This document shows, one piece after another, positions 9,122 to 19,449 of a DNA stretch of 64,000 bases (position 1 is the stretch's first letter; each line of letters begins with the position of its first letter). The notes below the pieces were generated by a model. That model saw only the letters and a program-made list of their open reading frames with translations, made no database searches and had not been told where the DNA came from. This DNA is from Gammaproteobacteria bacterium (GTDB lineage Bacteria; Pseudomonadota; Gammaproteobacteria; Pseudomonadales; Azotimanducaceae), in NCBI GenBank assembly GCA_009837185.1, contig VXUA01000057.1, positions 1-64,000 of the forward strand. The letters are read 5' to 3'. Position numbers and translations under genes: made by a program.

Positions 9122-9289
9122 CTACTCGGAAGGTTTTTCTTTGACTTTCTCGGTCTTCTTTTTTACGTACTCTTCTTCCGACAAACCGACTAGTGTCCTT
9201 GCTACTCGATTAGCTTGAGCTGAGGGACACAAGGGTCGCTTCTCGCCGTTAGATCCGACTAAATAAGGTTCTTGGGGTCGTTCTTTAAT
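9122..9289 (-). pseudogene. Possible remnant of a small basic protein
   Basis: An open stretch bounded by stops encodes a coding-like sequence with EPYLVGSNGEKRPLCPSAQA, then VARTLVGLSEEEYV and a Lys/Glu-rich tail. It has no usable ATG, GTG or early TTG start, and a stop codon lies just upstream of where one would be expected. It is convergent with the gene at 8816-9094. It may be a truncated gene; confidence is low. Confidence 0.3.
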
Positions 9290-9511
9290 CTACATAATTT
9301 TTCCCGTAGAATGTTATACACGCTTCAATTATCTACCACTAGCCCTCAAAAGTCAAACTGAGGGAACACTGAAAAATTCGTCATATTCCTGCTCAAGTAC
9401 AACGATTGAGAAAACTTCCAGCACTAGTGGCTGATAGTTCTACCACGAAATAGTGTACGCGATTTGGTAGCGGCGTAAAGATTAACAAAGTATACAATAG
9501 GAGTTGAAACC

Positions 9512-9655
9512 ATGTACAACCCATTTAATCACTACCCACGCCTAAGTGTAATGTTGAAAAGACATTTAGAGGACATAGGGAAGTCGATCTGCGACGGTTT
9601 GTGCGACTTCTATCGGAAGAGAGAATGGGAGGGTACGATCACGGATGATCAATAA
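9512..9655 (+). CDS. Very small hypothetical protein
   Basis: A 47-codon frame starts MYNPFNHYPRLSVMLKRH. A good ribosome-binding site, AGGAG, lies at 9499-9503, eight bases before the ATG. The product is rich in charged and aromatic residues with a Cys pair (ICDGLCDFY). The strong start signal is the main reason for calling it. No family is recognised. Confidence 0.4.
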   Translation: MYNPFNHYPRLSVMLKRHLEDIGKSICDGLCDFYRKREWEGTITDDQ

Positions 9656-10023
9656 ATCGCTCGGAACTCGTATCGTGAGCACTACCGACTTTAGTAGAGA
9701 CGCTTAGTCTGGTTCGGATAAAACCCTAGGTATCTGTACGAGTATCGAGGGTATTATTGATAGTAATTACGATCTACAACATTCAATGTTGTACATTAGA
9801 GAGTGAAGTTAAACTAGATCAGTGCTGAATTTTTTGATAGAGTGTGTCGAATACGGTCAGTTAACTCTTACACAGAGCTGTTTTCTCCAACTTACAGTTT
9901 CTTGTTAGTATTGACGATACATAGACTATTATCAAACAATCAAGCCCGTATGAAACCGAATCTGATTTGAAAAGCGTTCAGATCAACTACCATGTTTCCG
10001 GTGATGTACTGACCCGAGGGCTA
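9656..10023. other. Gene-free stretch with a 19-bp dyad
   Basis: No coding sequence is apparent. The only structure seen is the palindrome at 9775-9793, listed separately. Confidence 0.45.
9775..9793. promoter_or_regulatory. 19-bp palindrome, possible operator
   Basis: TACAACATT-C-AATGTTGTA is a perfect dyad with nine-base arms. It lies in a gene-free stretch between a small gene and the end of the MmeI-like gene. The arm shares ACAATGTT-like sequence with the transposon ends (ATACAATGTTAG). This suggests a protein-binding site, but no regulator gene is nearby. Confidence 0.3.
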
Positions 10024-12840
10024 CTAGCTCTTTATTCTTCGTTTCTTTTTTGTTTTTGAAGCTAGCGGAGTTTGTAATTTTTCGTAGAGCGTGAATAGAT
10101 ATTCAACGCGTTCACGTTCGGAATTGAACAATTTTGTCCGATAAAAGCGGTCGACTGCGCGGTCGAGTGCTTGATGTGCTCTTCGCAAGTTAGGTGGCAT
10201 TAGGTCAGGATCATAGAGATCTGCAAGCGTTGCATCGACATGAGACGCACGAGCGTCCAGGACTGCCTGAGCCAATGTCTCTAGTTTGGAAATGTTCAAC
10301 GAGTTTTCCTTGAAACCAATTGGTGTCGGAAACGTGTTGTAAACGAGACCAATAGAATAGCGGTAGTCGCTTTTCAATCGACCACCTATGTGGCGAAGCC
10401 AGACCATGTGCATAGTGGAGGTAAGGAGTGCGAATTCGGTCAAAGTTGCACTTTCTAGCACGCGAATGGCATTACTTGGAATAGTTGGTGGTTCCAACCA
10501 ACCAATTGGAACATATTCTCTTCTTTCGGAGCTAGTCTCTGGTATTGCGAGAAAAGGTTTTGATGGGACAACGTTTATGTGATAAAGAGTTGGTGTATGG
10601 GCTAACTCCTGTGTTGGTCTGCTCTTGCTATTCTGCCGGTAAACCTTTACTGCTTTAATTCGTTCACGTACAAGTGGGAGGCGAGCTAAGACATCCAATG
10701 GAGCATTATGCAATGCAAGAATCCACCGAGTTCTACCTTGTAGATATTCACGCGCCCCAATGAATGGCTGTAAAAACTGTTCGGCTTCGGGTTCGGTCTG
10801 CAAAAATTCATCGCGTGATTGTTCATCGAATATGTAGTGTCCACCGTCGATCGGTTTGGAACCTACAACTATTGTCCGAAAATGATTGATGGTTTTACTT
10901 TCCTCTCGAACAGTCACATGCGGGTCGATTAAACCACTGGTATCTATAAGGTAAGGAGAGAGTGACTTCTGTAGGCTCTCCTCGGGTTCTCCATTTATGT
11001 TCGGATAACTAAATAAGCGTGTCATGGCCCTAATATCTTGTTGTTTGCCGAGTCCAATGATCACGACGTGGACGTGGGCTTTACCTCGAGCATCTGAACC
11101 CCAAGCAAACGTACGGTGTGCAAAGGTCAACGCCAACCCATACCGATTGAACAGTATCGGCCAGAGTTGAGCAACTTGTTCACCTTGGGTGATTGAATTC
11201 GTAGCAACGAAGCCAATTCGCGCGCCGCTGGATTGGACATATTGGGCTGCTCTTATAAACCAAGCGCTTACAAAGTCTAACGAACCCCCACTACCACCAA
11301 GTTCAGCAATTCGTTGAACCTGAGCCCTTTGTTCCTTGGACTGGAATTTTGCTCCACCGAATGGAGGATTACCGAAAACAAACGAGCACTTCTCAGGTGA
11401 TAACACGTCTGACCACTTAGTTTCTAAGGCATCACTATGGACAATACTAGGAGAGGACTCTAAAGGGATGCGGGCGTAGGTATGACCAAACTCTAAACTT
11501 AGTCTATTGTTCATTATGTGGTCCATCATCCAAAGAGCAGTCTCGGCGATTCGAACAGGGAATTCATTGATTTCAATTCCAAAGAACTGATCCACATCAA
11601 CCAACGAGAGTGAGGAAACATCAAAAAGATAATTCTCCTCCGTACCTATTAACTCCCTAATTACTTCCATTTCGAGTAGCCGAAGTTCGCGGTACGCAAT
11701 GACAAGAAAGTTTCCACATCCACAAGCGGGGTCGAAGAAGCGTAATCCACCTAGCTTCTTTTGAAAGCTTTTCAAGTCGTTGGTCCGTCTATTGTCCTTG
11801 CGCGCTCTTAGTCGTGAAAATTCCTCGCGCAGATCATCCAAAAATAACGGTTCGATTACTTTAAGAATGTTCTTCTCGGTCGTGTAATGTGCACCTTGTG
11901 CTCGTCGTTGCTCGGGATCCATGACCGACTGAAAGAGCGCACCGAATATCGCTGGTGAAATATTCGACCAATCAAAACGACAGGCATCCAACAACGCCCC
12001 GCGCATTGACGAATCGAAGGCAGGTACAAGAAGCGTTTGTGCAAATAGGTCCCCGTTAATGTAAGGAAACTGTGCCAGATCTTCGTCCAGATTCTTTAAC
12101 CGATCGTCTAATTTAGTGTTTAGAACTTGGAACAGATGGTTGAGCCACTGTCCTAGATCCGCCCCGTCCTCACTAGTTCTTCTCTCAATTAAATCAAGAA
12201 AGATGTCCCGAGGACTGAATATACCAGTGTCGTCGGCAAAAAGGCAGAATGCAATTCGTACCAGTAGGTACTCGAGATCGTGTCCTTTGTATCCAAACTG
12301 GTCCAATGCGTCATGAAGCCGTCCAACCAGTTCAGCAGCTTTGATGTTCGCAGGGTCTTGGTCGCGAAATTTTCGACGTTGAACACCGATTATGAATCCA
12401 AATGCTTCAACGTTGTTTGACAAGTCCGATAGCGAAAAATCGAAGGTTCTCCGCTCTTCAAGATCGTGAAGTTCAAACGTCTGAAAATCGCATACAAGAA
12501 TGTGTCGTGGTCGATCTCTTTCGGGAAGAGCATCGAAGTACTCACTTGCTTGTTGGTATGCTTTTTTGAGATCTCGACCAGTACTCTTTTGCTCGACAAT
12601 CAATTGCCCGGGCCAGAACAGATCGATATAGCCAGAAGAGTTATCTAGCTTCTCGACTAGTTCCTCGTACCGAGCGACGGTACGACGCCGGACCCCGAAG
12701 ACTTCAAAAAAGTCATTGTAGAAGCTTTGAGACTCCCCCTTCTCGTAGAATGCGTCCTTCCATTCTCTTGAAAACGATGCTGCACGAGCACGTATCTCAT
12801 TCCAAGAAAGTACAGTATTGATCCTACTGTTCAATGACAT
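10024..12840 (-). CDS. MmeI-like type IIL/IIG restriction-modification fusion enzyme
   Basis: This 938-residue protein has the domain order of MmeI, in which one polypeptide cuts and methylates DNA. At the N-terminus, D73 is followed nine residues later by E83-Q-K85, the same D-X9-E-X-K spacing as the MmeI nuclease site. A helical connector follows. The N6-adenine methyltransferase domain has the SAM-binding motif FFDPACGCGNF (about 368-378) and the catalytic NPPF (491-494). The region after about 600 would be the target-recognition domain and C-terminal helices. Length matches the family (about 900-950). Such enzymes protect host DNA by methylating one strand and cleave at a distance. No separate partner is needed. 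It is the last gene of the minus-strand defence block, 446 bases after the next gene's stop. Confidence 0.88.
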   Translation of the reverse strand: MSLNSRINTVLSWNEIRARAASFSREWKDAFYEKGESQSFYNDFFEVFGVRRRTVARYEELVEKLDNSSGYIDLFWPGQLIVEQKSTGRDLKKAYQQASEYFDALPERDRPRHILVCDFQTFELHDLEERRTFDFSLSDLSNNVEAFGFIIGVQRRKFRDQDPANIKAAELVGRLHDALDQFGYKGHDLEYLLVRIAFCLFADDTGIFSPRDIFLDLIERRTSEDGADLGQWLNHLFQVLNTKLDDRLKNLDEDLAQFPYINGDLFAQTLLVPAFDSSMRGALLDACRFDWSNISPAIFGALFQSVMDPEQRRAQGAHYTTEKNILKVIEPLFLDDLREEFSRLRARKDNRRTNDLKSFQKKLGGLRFFDPACGCGNFLVIAYRELRLLEMEVIRELIGTEENYLFDVSSLSLVDVDQFFGIEINEFPVRIAETALWMMDHIMNNRLSLEFGHTYARIPLESSPSIVHSDALETKWSDVLSPEKCSFVFGNPPFGGAKFQSKEQRAQVQRIAELGGSGGSLDFVSAWFIRAAQYVQSSGARIGFVATNSITQGEQVAQLWPILFNRYGLALTFAHRTFAWGSDARGKAHVHVVIIGLGKQQDIRAMTRLFSYPNINGEPEESLQKSLSPYLIDTSGLIDPHVTVREESKTINHFRTIVVGSKPIDGGHYIFDEQSRDEFLQTEPEAEQFLQPFIGAREYLQGRTRWILALHNAPLDVLARLPLVRERIKAVKVYRQNSKSRPTQELAHTPTLYHINVVPSKPFLAIPETSSERREYVPIGWLEPPTIPSNAIRVLESATLTEFALLTSTMHMVWLRHIGGRLKSDYRYSIGLVYNTFPTPIGFKENSLNISKLETLAQAVLDARASHVDATLADLYDPDLMPPNLRRAHQALDRAVDRFYRTKLFNSERERVEYLFTLYEKLQTPLASKTKKKRRIKS

Positions 12841-13286
12841 CCCTCCTTGAGGTAACTATATGACCAACTCTATACAACTCGGTTACACATGAATTCAGAA
12901 AAACTCGTGGATTCTTCACAGCGGATGCTAAAACCAAAAGAGATAGTTGGTCAATTCCTCGCTATGTTAATACGCGCTGCGTCCACTCTCTCCCCAACAT
13001 CTGTGCTAGCCTGGCGAGTAGCTTGAAAGGCAGTCTAACTGACTTCAAGTTCTCAAACATCAAACCAAAACATAGTTTACGCACTTTGATCGTTGGCAGC
13101 TGGGTGCGTTTGATTTGCTATCAAATGTATTGGAAATGTCCTAAATAGAGAGTTTGCGTAGCTTTTGAACCATTACCAAACATCCCCTTATGATTGCGCG
13201 TAGTTGTTCTTCAAGTCGTTTCTTAGTAGGTAGGATATTTCGATGGAGACGTCTTGTCGACATTGAATGAAAGAGCTAGTTGAATG
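12841..13286. other. Gene-free intergenic stretch
   Basis: No coding sequence is seen between the MmeI-like gene and the STAND gene. It presumably holds the promoter of the MmeI-like gene, but I cannot pick out a clear -35/-10 pair. Confidence 0.4.
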
Positions 13287-16200
13287 TCAGGTATCGTCTC
13301 GGTCGTCTTGCGAATGCCACGGAGCCATGTATGAAATGGGTAAGTCTGTGTGAAACAATTTCCGCTTACGCGTCTCCCAATCGTTCTTCATCGTTTGCTT
13401 CAGGCTTCTCTCACCTAAGTCCAACGAAAGTTCTCTTGAAACGGTCGCCAATTTTTCCCCGGTCGAGAGCATCTCTTTGAAACAAAGATTGACTCTTATA
13501 TCACAGTTGTCTTTGACAAATTGCCAAGCATCCCAAGCGACTGCTTCCGAATTGTCTCGCCAAAAAACTTTAAGTGCTTCTTTTACCTTGACGTTGCGAG
13601 CATAGTCCTTGCGACTCTCTCTGTAAACTCTACTAAGCCACTTGTCTTTAGGAGGTCGCTCATCGATAACTTTCCACAGTGCATCTGATTGAGAGCTTGC
13701 ATCGCAAAAACCAAGTAATGTGAGTGCTCGTGCGACGTTTGTCGGTCTCGTGCTCGCTTCTAGCGATGAGATGTGACTCAGTAACCAATCAATTCGTTGA
13801 CTCTTACAGCAGACATACGCAATATCAAGCAATTGCTGATCTTTCGTCGCCGAACTTAAAAGCTTCTCACACATGGCGTCGCTATCCTCGGATTGAGGTA
13901 GCTCGAACGGGAATCGATCTATTGAATCCGTAGAGAACATACTGAGCCTGTCTGCTCTTTTCAACTCTTTGAATATGGCGATTGCTAATTTTGGTGCATG
14001 ATTTTTAAGCGCACGCATAGTGTCCATGATTGGAAAATCAGTCATAAACGCGTGTTCGACCTGCGCAGCCGCTCTCTTTGCCAAGTTTCCTACCTCGTCG
14101 ATGAACTGCTTTTCTTTATGCTGAAAAAGTAATTCAATACACTCACGGTAACTAAACCAGTAGCGACGAGTACTCCAACTTGGAGACGATTCCGCCGCCT
14201 TAAGTTCCTGTATTAAGTACTTACCGAAGGCATCCATGGCAGCGCATGAGTGATCACCTAGTTTGACTCGAAGAACTGAGGATTGGTCGGCTAAAGACTT
14301 GGTTCGGACGATTTCAGGATGAACCGACTCGAGCGAGAGTAGGGCATTATTTCGGGCATGTTCCTCATGAAAGCTTGAATTGTCGTCCCTGAATACCGGT
14401 GCTGCGTATTCTGATGTGGCAAATCGTTTAAGTGCTTCTACATGACAACCATATGATGCCAAGTTGACTGCATGAACGCGAACGCCGACATCTTCGTCTA
14501 ACACCAGCGAAGGAAGAAATTTGAGAGACTGAATTGTTGACTTCGGCAGACGTTTACCTACCCAGCGCAGCCATTGATTTAGTCTTGCTCTCGAAGCCTT
14601 TGAGGTGTTCAATTCATCTAATTCATTAGCCTCGGGTATATGACAGACTTTACACCACTCGTCGTCGGCAATTTCGACATCAGATTCAAGCAATAGATAG
14701 TATTGTTTCTCGGTAGTAGCTTCAAATAATTGCAGTATTAGTGCCATAAATCCAAGTTTGGCTGCGCCAAGTGGTCTGGTTTCATCTCTCGCGAGACCCT
14801 GTACTTGAGCGTGTATGCAAGCTTCGCTCAGCAGTCGTCTGGATTTAGGTGTAATGAGAGTTACGATCTCCCGAAAATGATTCGATATTAGATCAAGTTC
14901 CTTACCGGTAGCAGGTAGACCTGATTCAACGATGAGTTTATCAATCAAAGCAGCTCCCGTTGTGGCGTTGTTGTATTTCCAACCGACCGGACTGAGAAAT
15001 TTCTTGACTTCGTTAAATAGTTCTTCGCCTTCAAGTTCTTCGGTGACAAGAGCTTTTTGCTTTACCTTGTTACTACAAGTCAAAATTTCGACATGACGAA
15101 GTGGAGCGCCCCGTTTGGTGTGACTCAACGCTTCTCTCAGCAGTGATGCCGCTTCTTTTGTTATCATGTGCTGTTGCCCGTCCAATCGATCGATAACATG
15201 GCCAAGAGCTTGGTTTGTTTTGTCCGGATCGTGTTGGTTCATTTGTATGACCCAAGTGAGGTCGTTTATGTGTGATGCATTCTTCATCAACGCACGACTT
15301 AGTGCCCACGCTTCGAACACTTTGGTGAAAGGTACTTTATTGAGGTAGGAAATCACAGCTAAAGCACGGTGACTTAGAAAGCTCCAATCCCCATCCTCTT
15401 GTAGACGGACTGTCGGGAATTCACTTGCAGAAGTGGAAGCTGACCAATCAGTCATGCACGAATGAATAAGATAGAGTTCCTTGTGTTCTAACGAGTCTTC
15501 GTCGTCGCTAATCTCATCCTGTGGTCTGGAATTTGGTGAGTACTCACACCAAACCGTACCTAGCCACTCAACTAGTCGAGACTTGAGCTCACTGTTGAAA
15601 TTGTGGAAAACAGCCGCGTTCGCTAAAGTCTTGATTAGTACTTCATCCTTGAAATTGTCAGAAAGAGCGCCTAGCCAGATTCGTTCGGCGTTTCCGAGAA
15701 TAAGTGTTGGATCGAGTCCTGCCAATCGCCAAAGAGCGTTAAAGTCATCTGTAGAAAAGTTTTGTTCGTCCAACCATCTTTCAATAAGTGCCTGCTTTAG
15801 GTCATCTGCCGTGTGCTCTTCAACGAGTGCTATAGTCGTCGCCGCTCGCAAGATTTGCGCTCCTAAGCTATTGGCTCTTATAGGGTCTAAAAAGTCCGCG
15901 ATTACTTCTCGGACAGCTTGCGATCCATGCCTTGCTTTTAGTTCGAACGTTAAAGATGCACCGAGTACGTAGTGCACCCGATCCCCGTTCAACTTGAAAA
16001 TGTCCGGATCGCAGGTTGCGGTGAACCATCCTCCTGACGTTAAATGAGCGACGGCGTTGGTTAGTTCATTGCTAAGTTTTCCGCTGTCCCTTCCAAGTAT
16101 CTCAACGATGTTTTTGCGACTAATTGCTCGATCGAAATTTTTCTGGAGTTGTTGACCGAGCTCTTTTACAAACGATTTCATTCGATCATCGTCAAGACCA

Positions 16201-17609
16201 ATGAGTTGTCCGTTTCGGTCAATTCTGTCTTTCCAGTCTTCGTAGATGACACGTTCCGGAGTTACATCTCCACTCTCGGCAAGAATTTCGCGGTGTTTTA
16301 ATACAAGGGTCGACAGTCTCGGGACGCGCATCAATTTCAACACTTCATCGGCCAACTCTTCTTTGCGCACATGCGAACTAGCTAGTAGTCTGTCGAGTTC
16401 GTCATCGTTGAAATTTTCAGCTACGATCTCTTTGGTATTCGGTGTAAGGTTTGCTAAACTCCTGAGTTCATCGCGCCAGAAAGACTGCCAACTGGTAAAG
16501 AGTACGCTGTACATACCTCTCACTGAGTCTTCCAATAATGGCTGAACCCATCCAGCCCAATCAGGGAACAGGAAATTCTGGTTTAATCCATCTACAGCAA
16601 TTAGCAGTCTAACACTGTCTCGACCACTCCTTTCCCACAGATCTAGACGTCTACGCCAGAATTCCTTGGTTCCATTTCCCACCTGTGTTGAAATTTTTTG
16701 AGCTATATCCAGTTTGATATCCGAGCTAATGTCTGATTTCGCTTTCAAATAGACTATCAGGGGGTAGTCCGTTTGGGTCGACTGCATCAACTCATTGCAC
16801 CAATCCAAAACCGCCCACGACTTCCCCATCCCCTCGTAGCCGATTAAAGCAGCAGCACCCGCATTCCTGTCCGGGAACCACTCTTGCAGCTGCTGGTTGA
16901 TTTCATTACGGCGAACCACTCCGTATTTACTTGAGCTCAAGTTGTGGTGTCCGCCGAGACGGGACCGGGCGTTAGCCAAAGACTCTTGCGCACCTTTGAG
17001 CCAGACACTACACTGTTTTCTGCAGTTTGTGTAACCTACGTCCGGTTGCAGTAAACGCTGCCTCCAATATGATGAGTGGGCATTAAAGTCTGGATGCTTT
17101 TCAATTAATTGAAAAGCTTGGTTCAGTTTTGTTGACCAACGCAGATTTGATCTGCACGTATTGGCAGCCGAAACGCAAACCACTGCGAGATCGCACAGTA
17201 CATCTCTCCTGTTTTTCCAGTCCCATACCGCAACATCGATACCTAGCGAACCTCCATGATCCTTTAGTTTTTCACGATCACCACCGTCAATTTCGCGGGT
17301 TGAAGCTAAGATCCAAAAGTCAGGCGGTGGATGGGTTCTGGACGCTTCAGTTAACTTATGAAGCAGTGTCCCCACAGAAAGTTTTGTTTTAAGGTTATAT
17401 TGCTTAGATTCCAAAGCAATTTTTACGAAGTTACTCGGATCAGAGCGGACGTCACTGCCTCCTTGTGATCCAGACTTGACTACATGAAATGTTTGTCCCG
17501 TTAGTTCAGATTGCACATTCGCTAGAAAGCCCTCGAAACCAGAAGATCCAGTAGCGTCCAGTTCATAAACTGCCTTCCAAAGAATCTGCTGTGCTTGCTT
17601 CGTATTCAA
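13287..17609 (-). CDS. Nuclease-STAND ATPase, Avs-like antiviral sensor-effector
   Basis: This 1,440-residue protein has three visible parts. Residues 1-150 form a PD-(D/E)XK-type nuclease: E26 in GFEGFLANVQ, D53 in GGSDVRSD and E67-S-K69 in ALESKQYN. Residues 245-550 form a STAND-type NTPase with the P-loop GYEGMGKS (257-264), Walker B LLIAVDGLNQ (335-344) and a winged-helix-like region after it. The remaining 850 or so residues are helical-repeat-like, as expected of a ligand sensor. This nuclease-STAND-repeat order is that of Avs proteins, which recognise phage proteins and then degrade DNA. I cannot assign an Avs subtype. The gene stands alone, 135 bases after the stop of the Mrr-type gene, within a run of defence genes on the same strand. 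Confidence 0.8.
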   Translation of the reverse strand: MNTKQAQQILWKAVYELDATGSSGFEGFLANVQSELTGQTFHVVKSGSQGGSDVRSDPSNFVKIALESKQYNLKTKLSVGTLLHKLTEASRTHPPPDFWILASTREIDGGDREKLKDHGGSLGIDVAVWDWKNRRDVLCDLAVVCVSAANTCRSNLRWSTKLNQAFQLIEKHPDFNAHSSYWRQRLLQPDVGYTNCRKQCSVWLKGAQESLANARSRLGGHHNLSSSKYGVVRRNEINQQLQEWFPDRNAGAAALIGYEGMGKSWAVLDWCNELMQSTQTDYPLIVYLKAKSDISSDIKLDIAQKISTQVGNGTKEFWRRRLDLWERSGRDSVRLLIAVDGLNQNFLFPDWAGWVQPLLEDSVRGMYSVLFTSWQSFWRDELRSLANLTPNTKEIVAENFNDDELDRLLASSHVRKEELADEVLKLMRVPRLSTLVLKHREILAESGDVTPERVIYEDWKDRIDRNGQLIGLDDDRMKSFVKELGQQLQKNFDRAISRKNIVEILGRDSGKLSNELTNAVAHLTSGGWFTATCDPDIFKLNGDRVHYVLGASLTFELKARHGSQAVREVIADFLDPIRANSLGAQILRAATTIALVEEHTADDLKQALIERWLDEQNFSTDDFNALWRLAGLDPTLILGNAERIWLGALSDNFKDEVLIKTLANAAVFHNFNSELKSRLVEWLGTVWCEYSPNSRPQDEISDDEDSLEHKELYLIHSCMTDWSASTSASEFPTVRLQEDGDWSFLSHRALAVISYLNKVPFTKVFEAWALSRALMKNASHINDLTWVIQMNQHDPDKTNQALGHVIDRLDGQQHMITKEAASLLREALSHTKRGAPLRHVEILTCSNKVKQKALVTEELEGEELFNEVKKFLSPVGWKYNNATTGAALIDKLIVESGLPATGKELDLISNHFREIVTLITPKSRRLLSEACIHAQVQGLARDETRPLGAAKLGFMALILQLFEATTEKQYYLLLESDVEIADDEWCKVCHIPEANELDELNTSKASRARLNQWLRWVGKRLPKSTIQSLKFLPSLVLDEDVGVRVHAVNLASYGCHVEALKRFATSEYAAPVFRDDNSSFHEEHARNNALLSLESVHPEIVRTKSLADQSSVLRVKLGDHSCAAMDAFGKYLIQELKAAESSPSWSTRRYWFSYRECIELLFQHKEKQFIDEVGNLAKRAAAQVEHAFMTDFPIMDTMRALKNHAPKLAIAIFKELKRADRLSMFSTDSIDRFPFELPQSEDSDAMCEKLLSSATKDQQLLDIAYVCCKSQRIDWLLSHISSLEASTRPTNVARALTLLGFCDASSQSDALWKVIDERPPKDKWLSRVYRESRKDYARNVKVKEALKVFWRDNSEAVAWDAWQFVKDNCDIRVNLCFKEMLSTGEKLATVSRELSLDLGERSLKQTMKNDWETRKRKLFHTDLPISYMAPWHSQDDRDDT

Positions 17610-17744
17610 GTTTATAAACGTATACCGCCCACTAAGCTTGTAGCATTCAGGAAAATGAGGTGCACGTACTCGTCTAGGTTGAGATTCCTTTGTCGAATAG
17701 GGTCTTGCTGCTTATGCTATTCCAGTTCTGGGCTGCGTCGAAAT

Positions 17745-18944
17745 TTAGTTTTCGGAGAGGGTCGAAAAAAAATCCGAATCCACACATAATACTTCTACTT
17801 TCTGCTTTTGGACACCCAATTCATGCTCGATAAGGAGCTCGATCAATGTCTCACCGTCAATTAACGTAATTGGAGGTTCTCCGGAAGCCGTGGCAGCTTC
17901 GATAGTACCTCTCGAGAACTTGGATGTTGTGATGATTGAGCCTCTCACAGCATCAAAACGACGTAACGAGCCTCTTAGTGCGTCCAATACTATTCTCTGA
18001 ATCGTGCGGCTGTGTCGCTTTACTTGTACAACTTCTTTCACGGACGTTATGCCCATTTCGATACTTGCAACAACGTCTACTCCTGCGTCACCTGAACTAG
18101 AAGTAGTTGTGACATCTTGATATTGCATTTTTCGCAAAAGATGTCCAATTAACTCTTCGAAATCTGCAGGATTGATTTTTGAAAGTCGTTCTCGTAGTTG
18201 ATTCTTGATAACAGTGATTTGCTTTCTAGCGAGCATGACTATTTCATCTTGTTCGTTCGGGGAGCTAGATGGGCTGGTCTGATGTAAATACGACCGGCCC
18301 GAATTGGACAGTTGGTACAAGTTTTTTTCCGACTTACAAACTAAGCCCCGATATATTAGATTTACTAGTCGTCTATTCAATGTGTCCTTGAACACAGATT
18401 CGGTCTTATTGTTAGAATGCTGCATCAAGTATGTTGACCAATCTGGCAGTAGATGTTTTGGCTGACACGGTTCGTAATCTTCGATCAATCTGAGTAACTC
18501 AAAGATTCCCTCCATCGAATCAATTTCGACTTCTGACTCTCCAAACTCGTTTTGCAGAAAGTCTTGACCAGCATCGGTCAATTTAAGCACGCCTCTTTTT
18601 TCTTTTAGGAGCTTAAACCTTCTGCAAAGTGTCCACGCTCCGTCGGTATGTCTTGGATTAACCGTGTGATTTGACATATTCCACATGTCGCTAGCTAGTT
18701 CGCGATCTTTCCCCTTTAGTCGTTCGCTTATCCATGTCTGAGGATTCGACCAATCTACTGGCTTTTGCGGAGTGCCCCGCAGGGACTGGATTGATTTACG
18801 AAGTCCTGTTACTTCCTCTAGGTTCTTTGCTTCCCAAAAACGTAGGAGCAATCTTACATCTTTAGATTTTGGAAAATGAGGGATAGTAACCCGTCGTTCG
18901 GATGACTGATCATTTTTATTTGAAGATTCTGCTTTGTCTGTCAC
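17745..18944 (-). CDS. Mrr-type (type IV) restriction endonuclease
   Basis: The last 150 residues of this 399-residue protein are a clear Mrr catalytic domain: INPADFEELIGHLL (E263/E264), GDAGVDVVA (D290), and QVKR with Q307-x-K309, then a typical GSIITTSKFSRGTIEAA helix and ITLIDGETLIELL. The Q in place of E before K is the usual Mrr variant. Mrr enzymes cut DNA carrying modified bases. The N-terminal 230 residues are larger than the usual Mrr winged-helix region and include two segments that read like transcription-factor-type winged helices (about 75-135 and 150-220). The gene lies between a small open frame upstream and the STAND gene downstream, all on the minus strand. Confidence 0.85.
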   Translation of the reverse strand: MTDKAESSNKNDQSSERRVTIPHFPKSKDVRLLLRFWEAKNLEEVTGLRKSIQSLRGTPQKPVDWSNPQTWISERLKGKDRELASDMWNMSNHTVNPRHTDGAWTLCRRFKLLKEKRGVLKLTDAGQDFLQNEFGESEVEIDSMEGIFELLRLIEDYEPCQPKHLLPDWSTYLMQHSNNKTESVFKDTLNRRLVNLIYRGLVCKSEKNLYQLSNSGRSYLHQTSPSSSPNEQDEIVMLARKQITVIKNQLRERLSKINPADFEELIGHLLRKMQYQDVTTTSSSGDAGVDVVASIEMGITSVKEVVQVKRHSRTIQRIVLDALRGSLRRFDAVRGSIITTSKFSRGTIEAATASGEPPITLIDGETLIELLIEHELGVQKQKVEVLCVDSDFFSTLSEN

Positions 18945-19194
18945 TCGTACGTCCTTTCGTTAGTTCAGGTATAACAGAATTAATCGACTAGGACGACTTA
19001 AAAATAGCAATAAAATTAGTAACATCAAGAACTAATAGATACTGTACAATTAACCAAATTGAACGTTCTTTTGTGCTCGCTCTTGACTATTTGTAGTAAA
19101 CACTGTGATATTTGTTCCCATATTTAACGAGCACGATCCTCGTTCCGAGATGCTAGCATCGTCCCTACGAGAACTTTCTTGAATTCCGCAGACG

Positions 19195-19449
19195 TTAATT
19201 CTCGCTATGTTGGTTGTGTGATCCCTTTACGATTTGGTACTTCTCATGGCTTGTGTTTTTACAAAGAATTTTCATCGCTAGTTCTAGCAAGAAATAAGCG
19301 GTTATCACAAATCCCCAGTAATTTGCTAGATGTGTGTCCGGGTGAAGGTCGTGCAATAGGTCTTTGTTGATTGTTTTATATTTCTCCTCTTCTTTTCTGA
19401 ATGCAGCCTCTAGCCTGTGTAATGCCGTATTTGGATCTAGTAGTTTCAC
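19195..19449 (-). CDS. Small hypothetical protein, possibly a truncated HEPN-like domain
   Basis: This 84-residue protein starts MKLLDPNTALHRLEAAF. Two long helices are predicted by eye, with NYWGFVITAYFLLELAMKILC resembling the helix found in HEPN-type proteins. The end (HEKYQIVKGSHNQHSEN) stops abruptly where such domains continue, so the gene may be truncated. It lies between the helicase and the Mrr gene. The assignment is weak. Confidence 0.4.
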   Translation of the reverse strand: MKLLDPNTALHRLEAAFRKEEEKYKTINKDLLHDLHPDTHLANYWGFVITAYFLLELAMKILCKNTSHEKYQIVKGSHNQHSEN

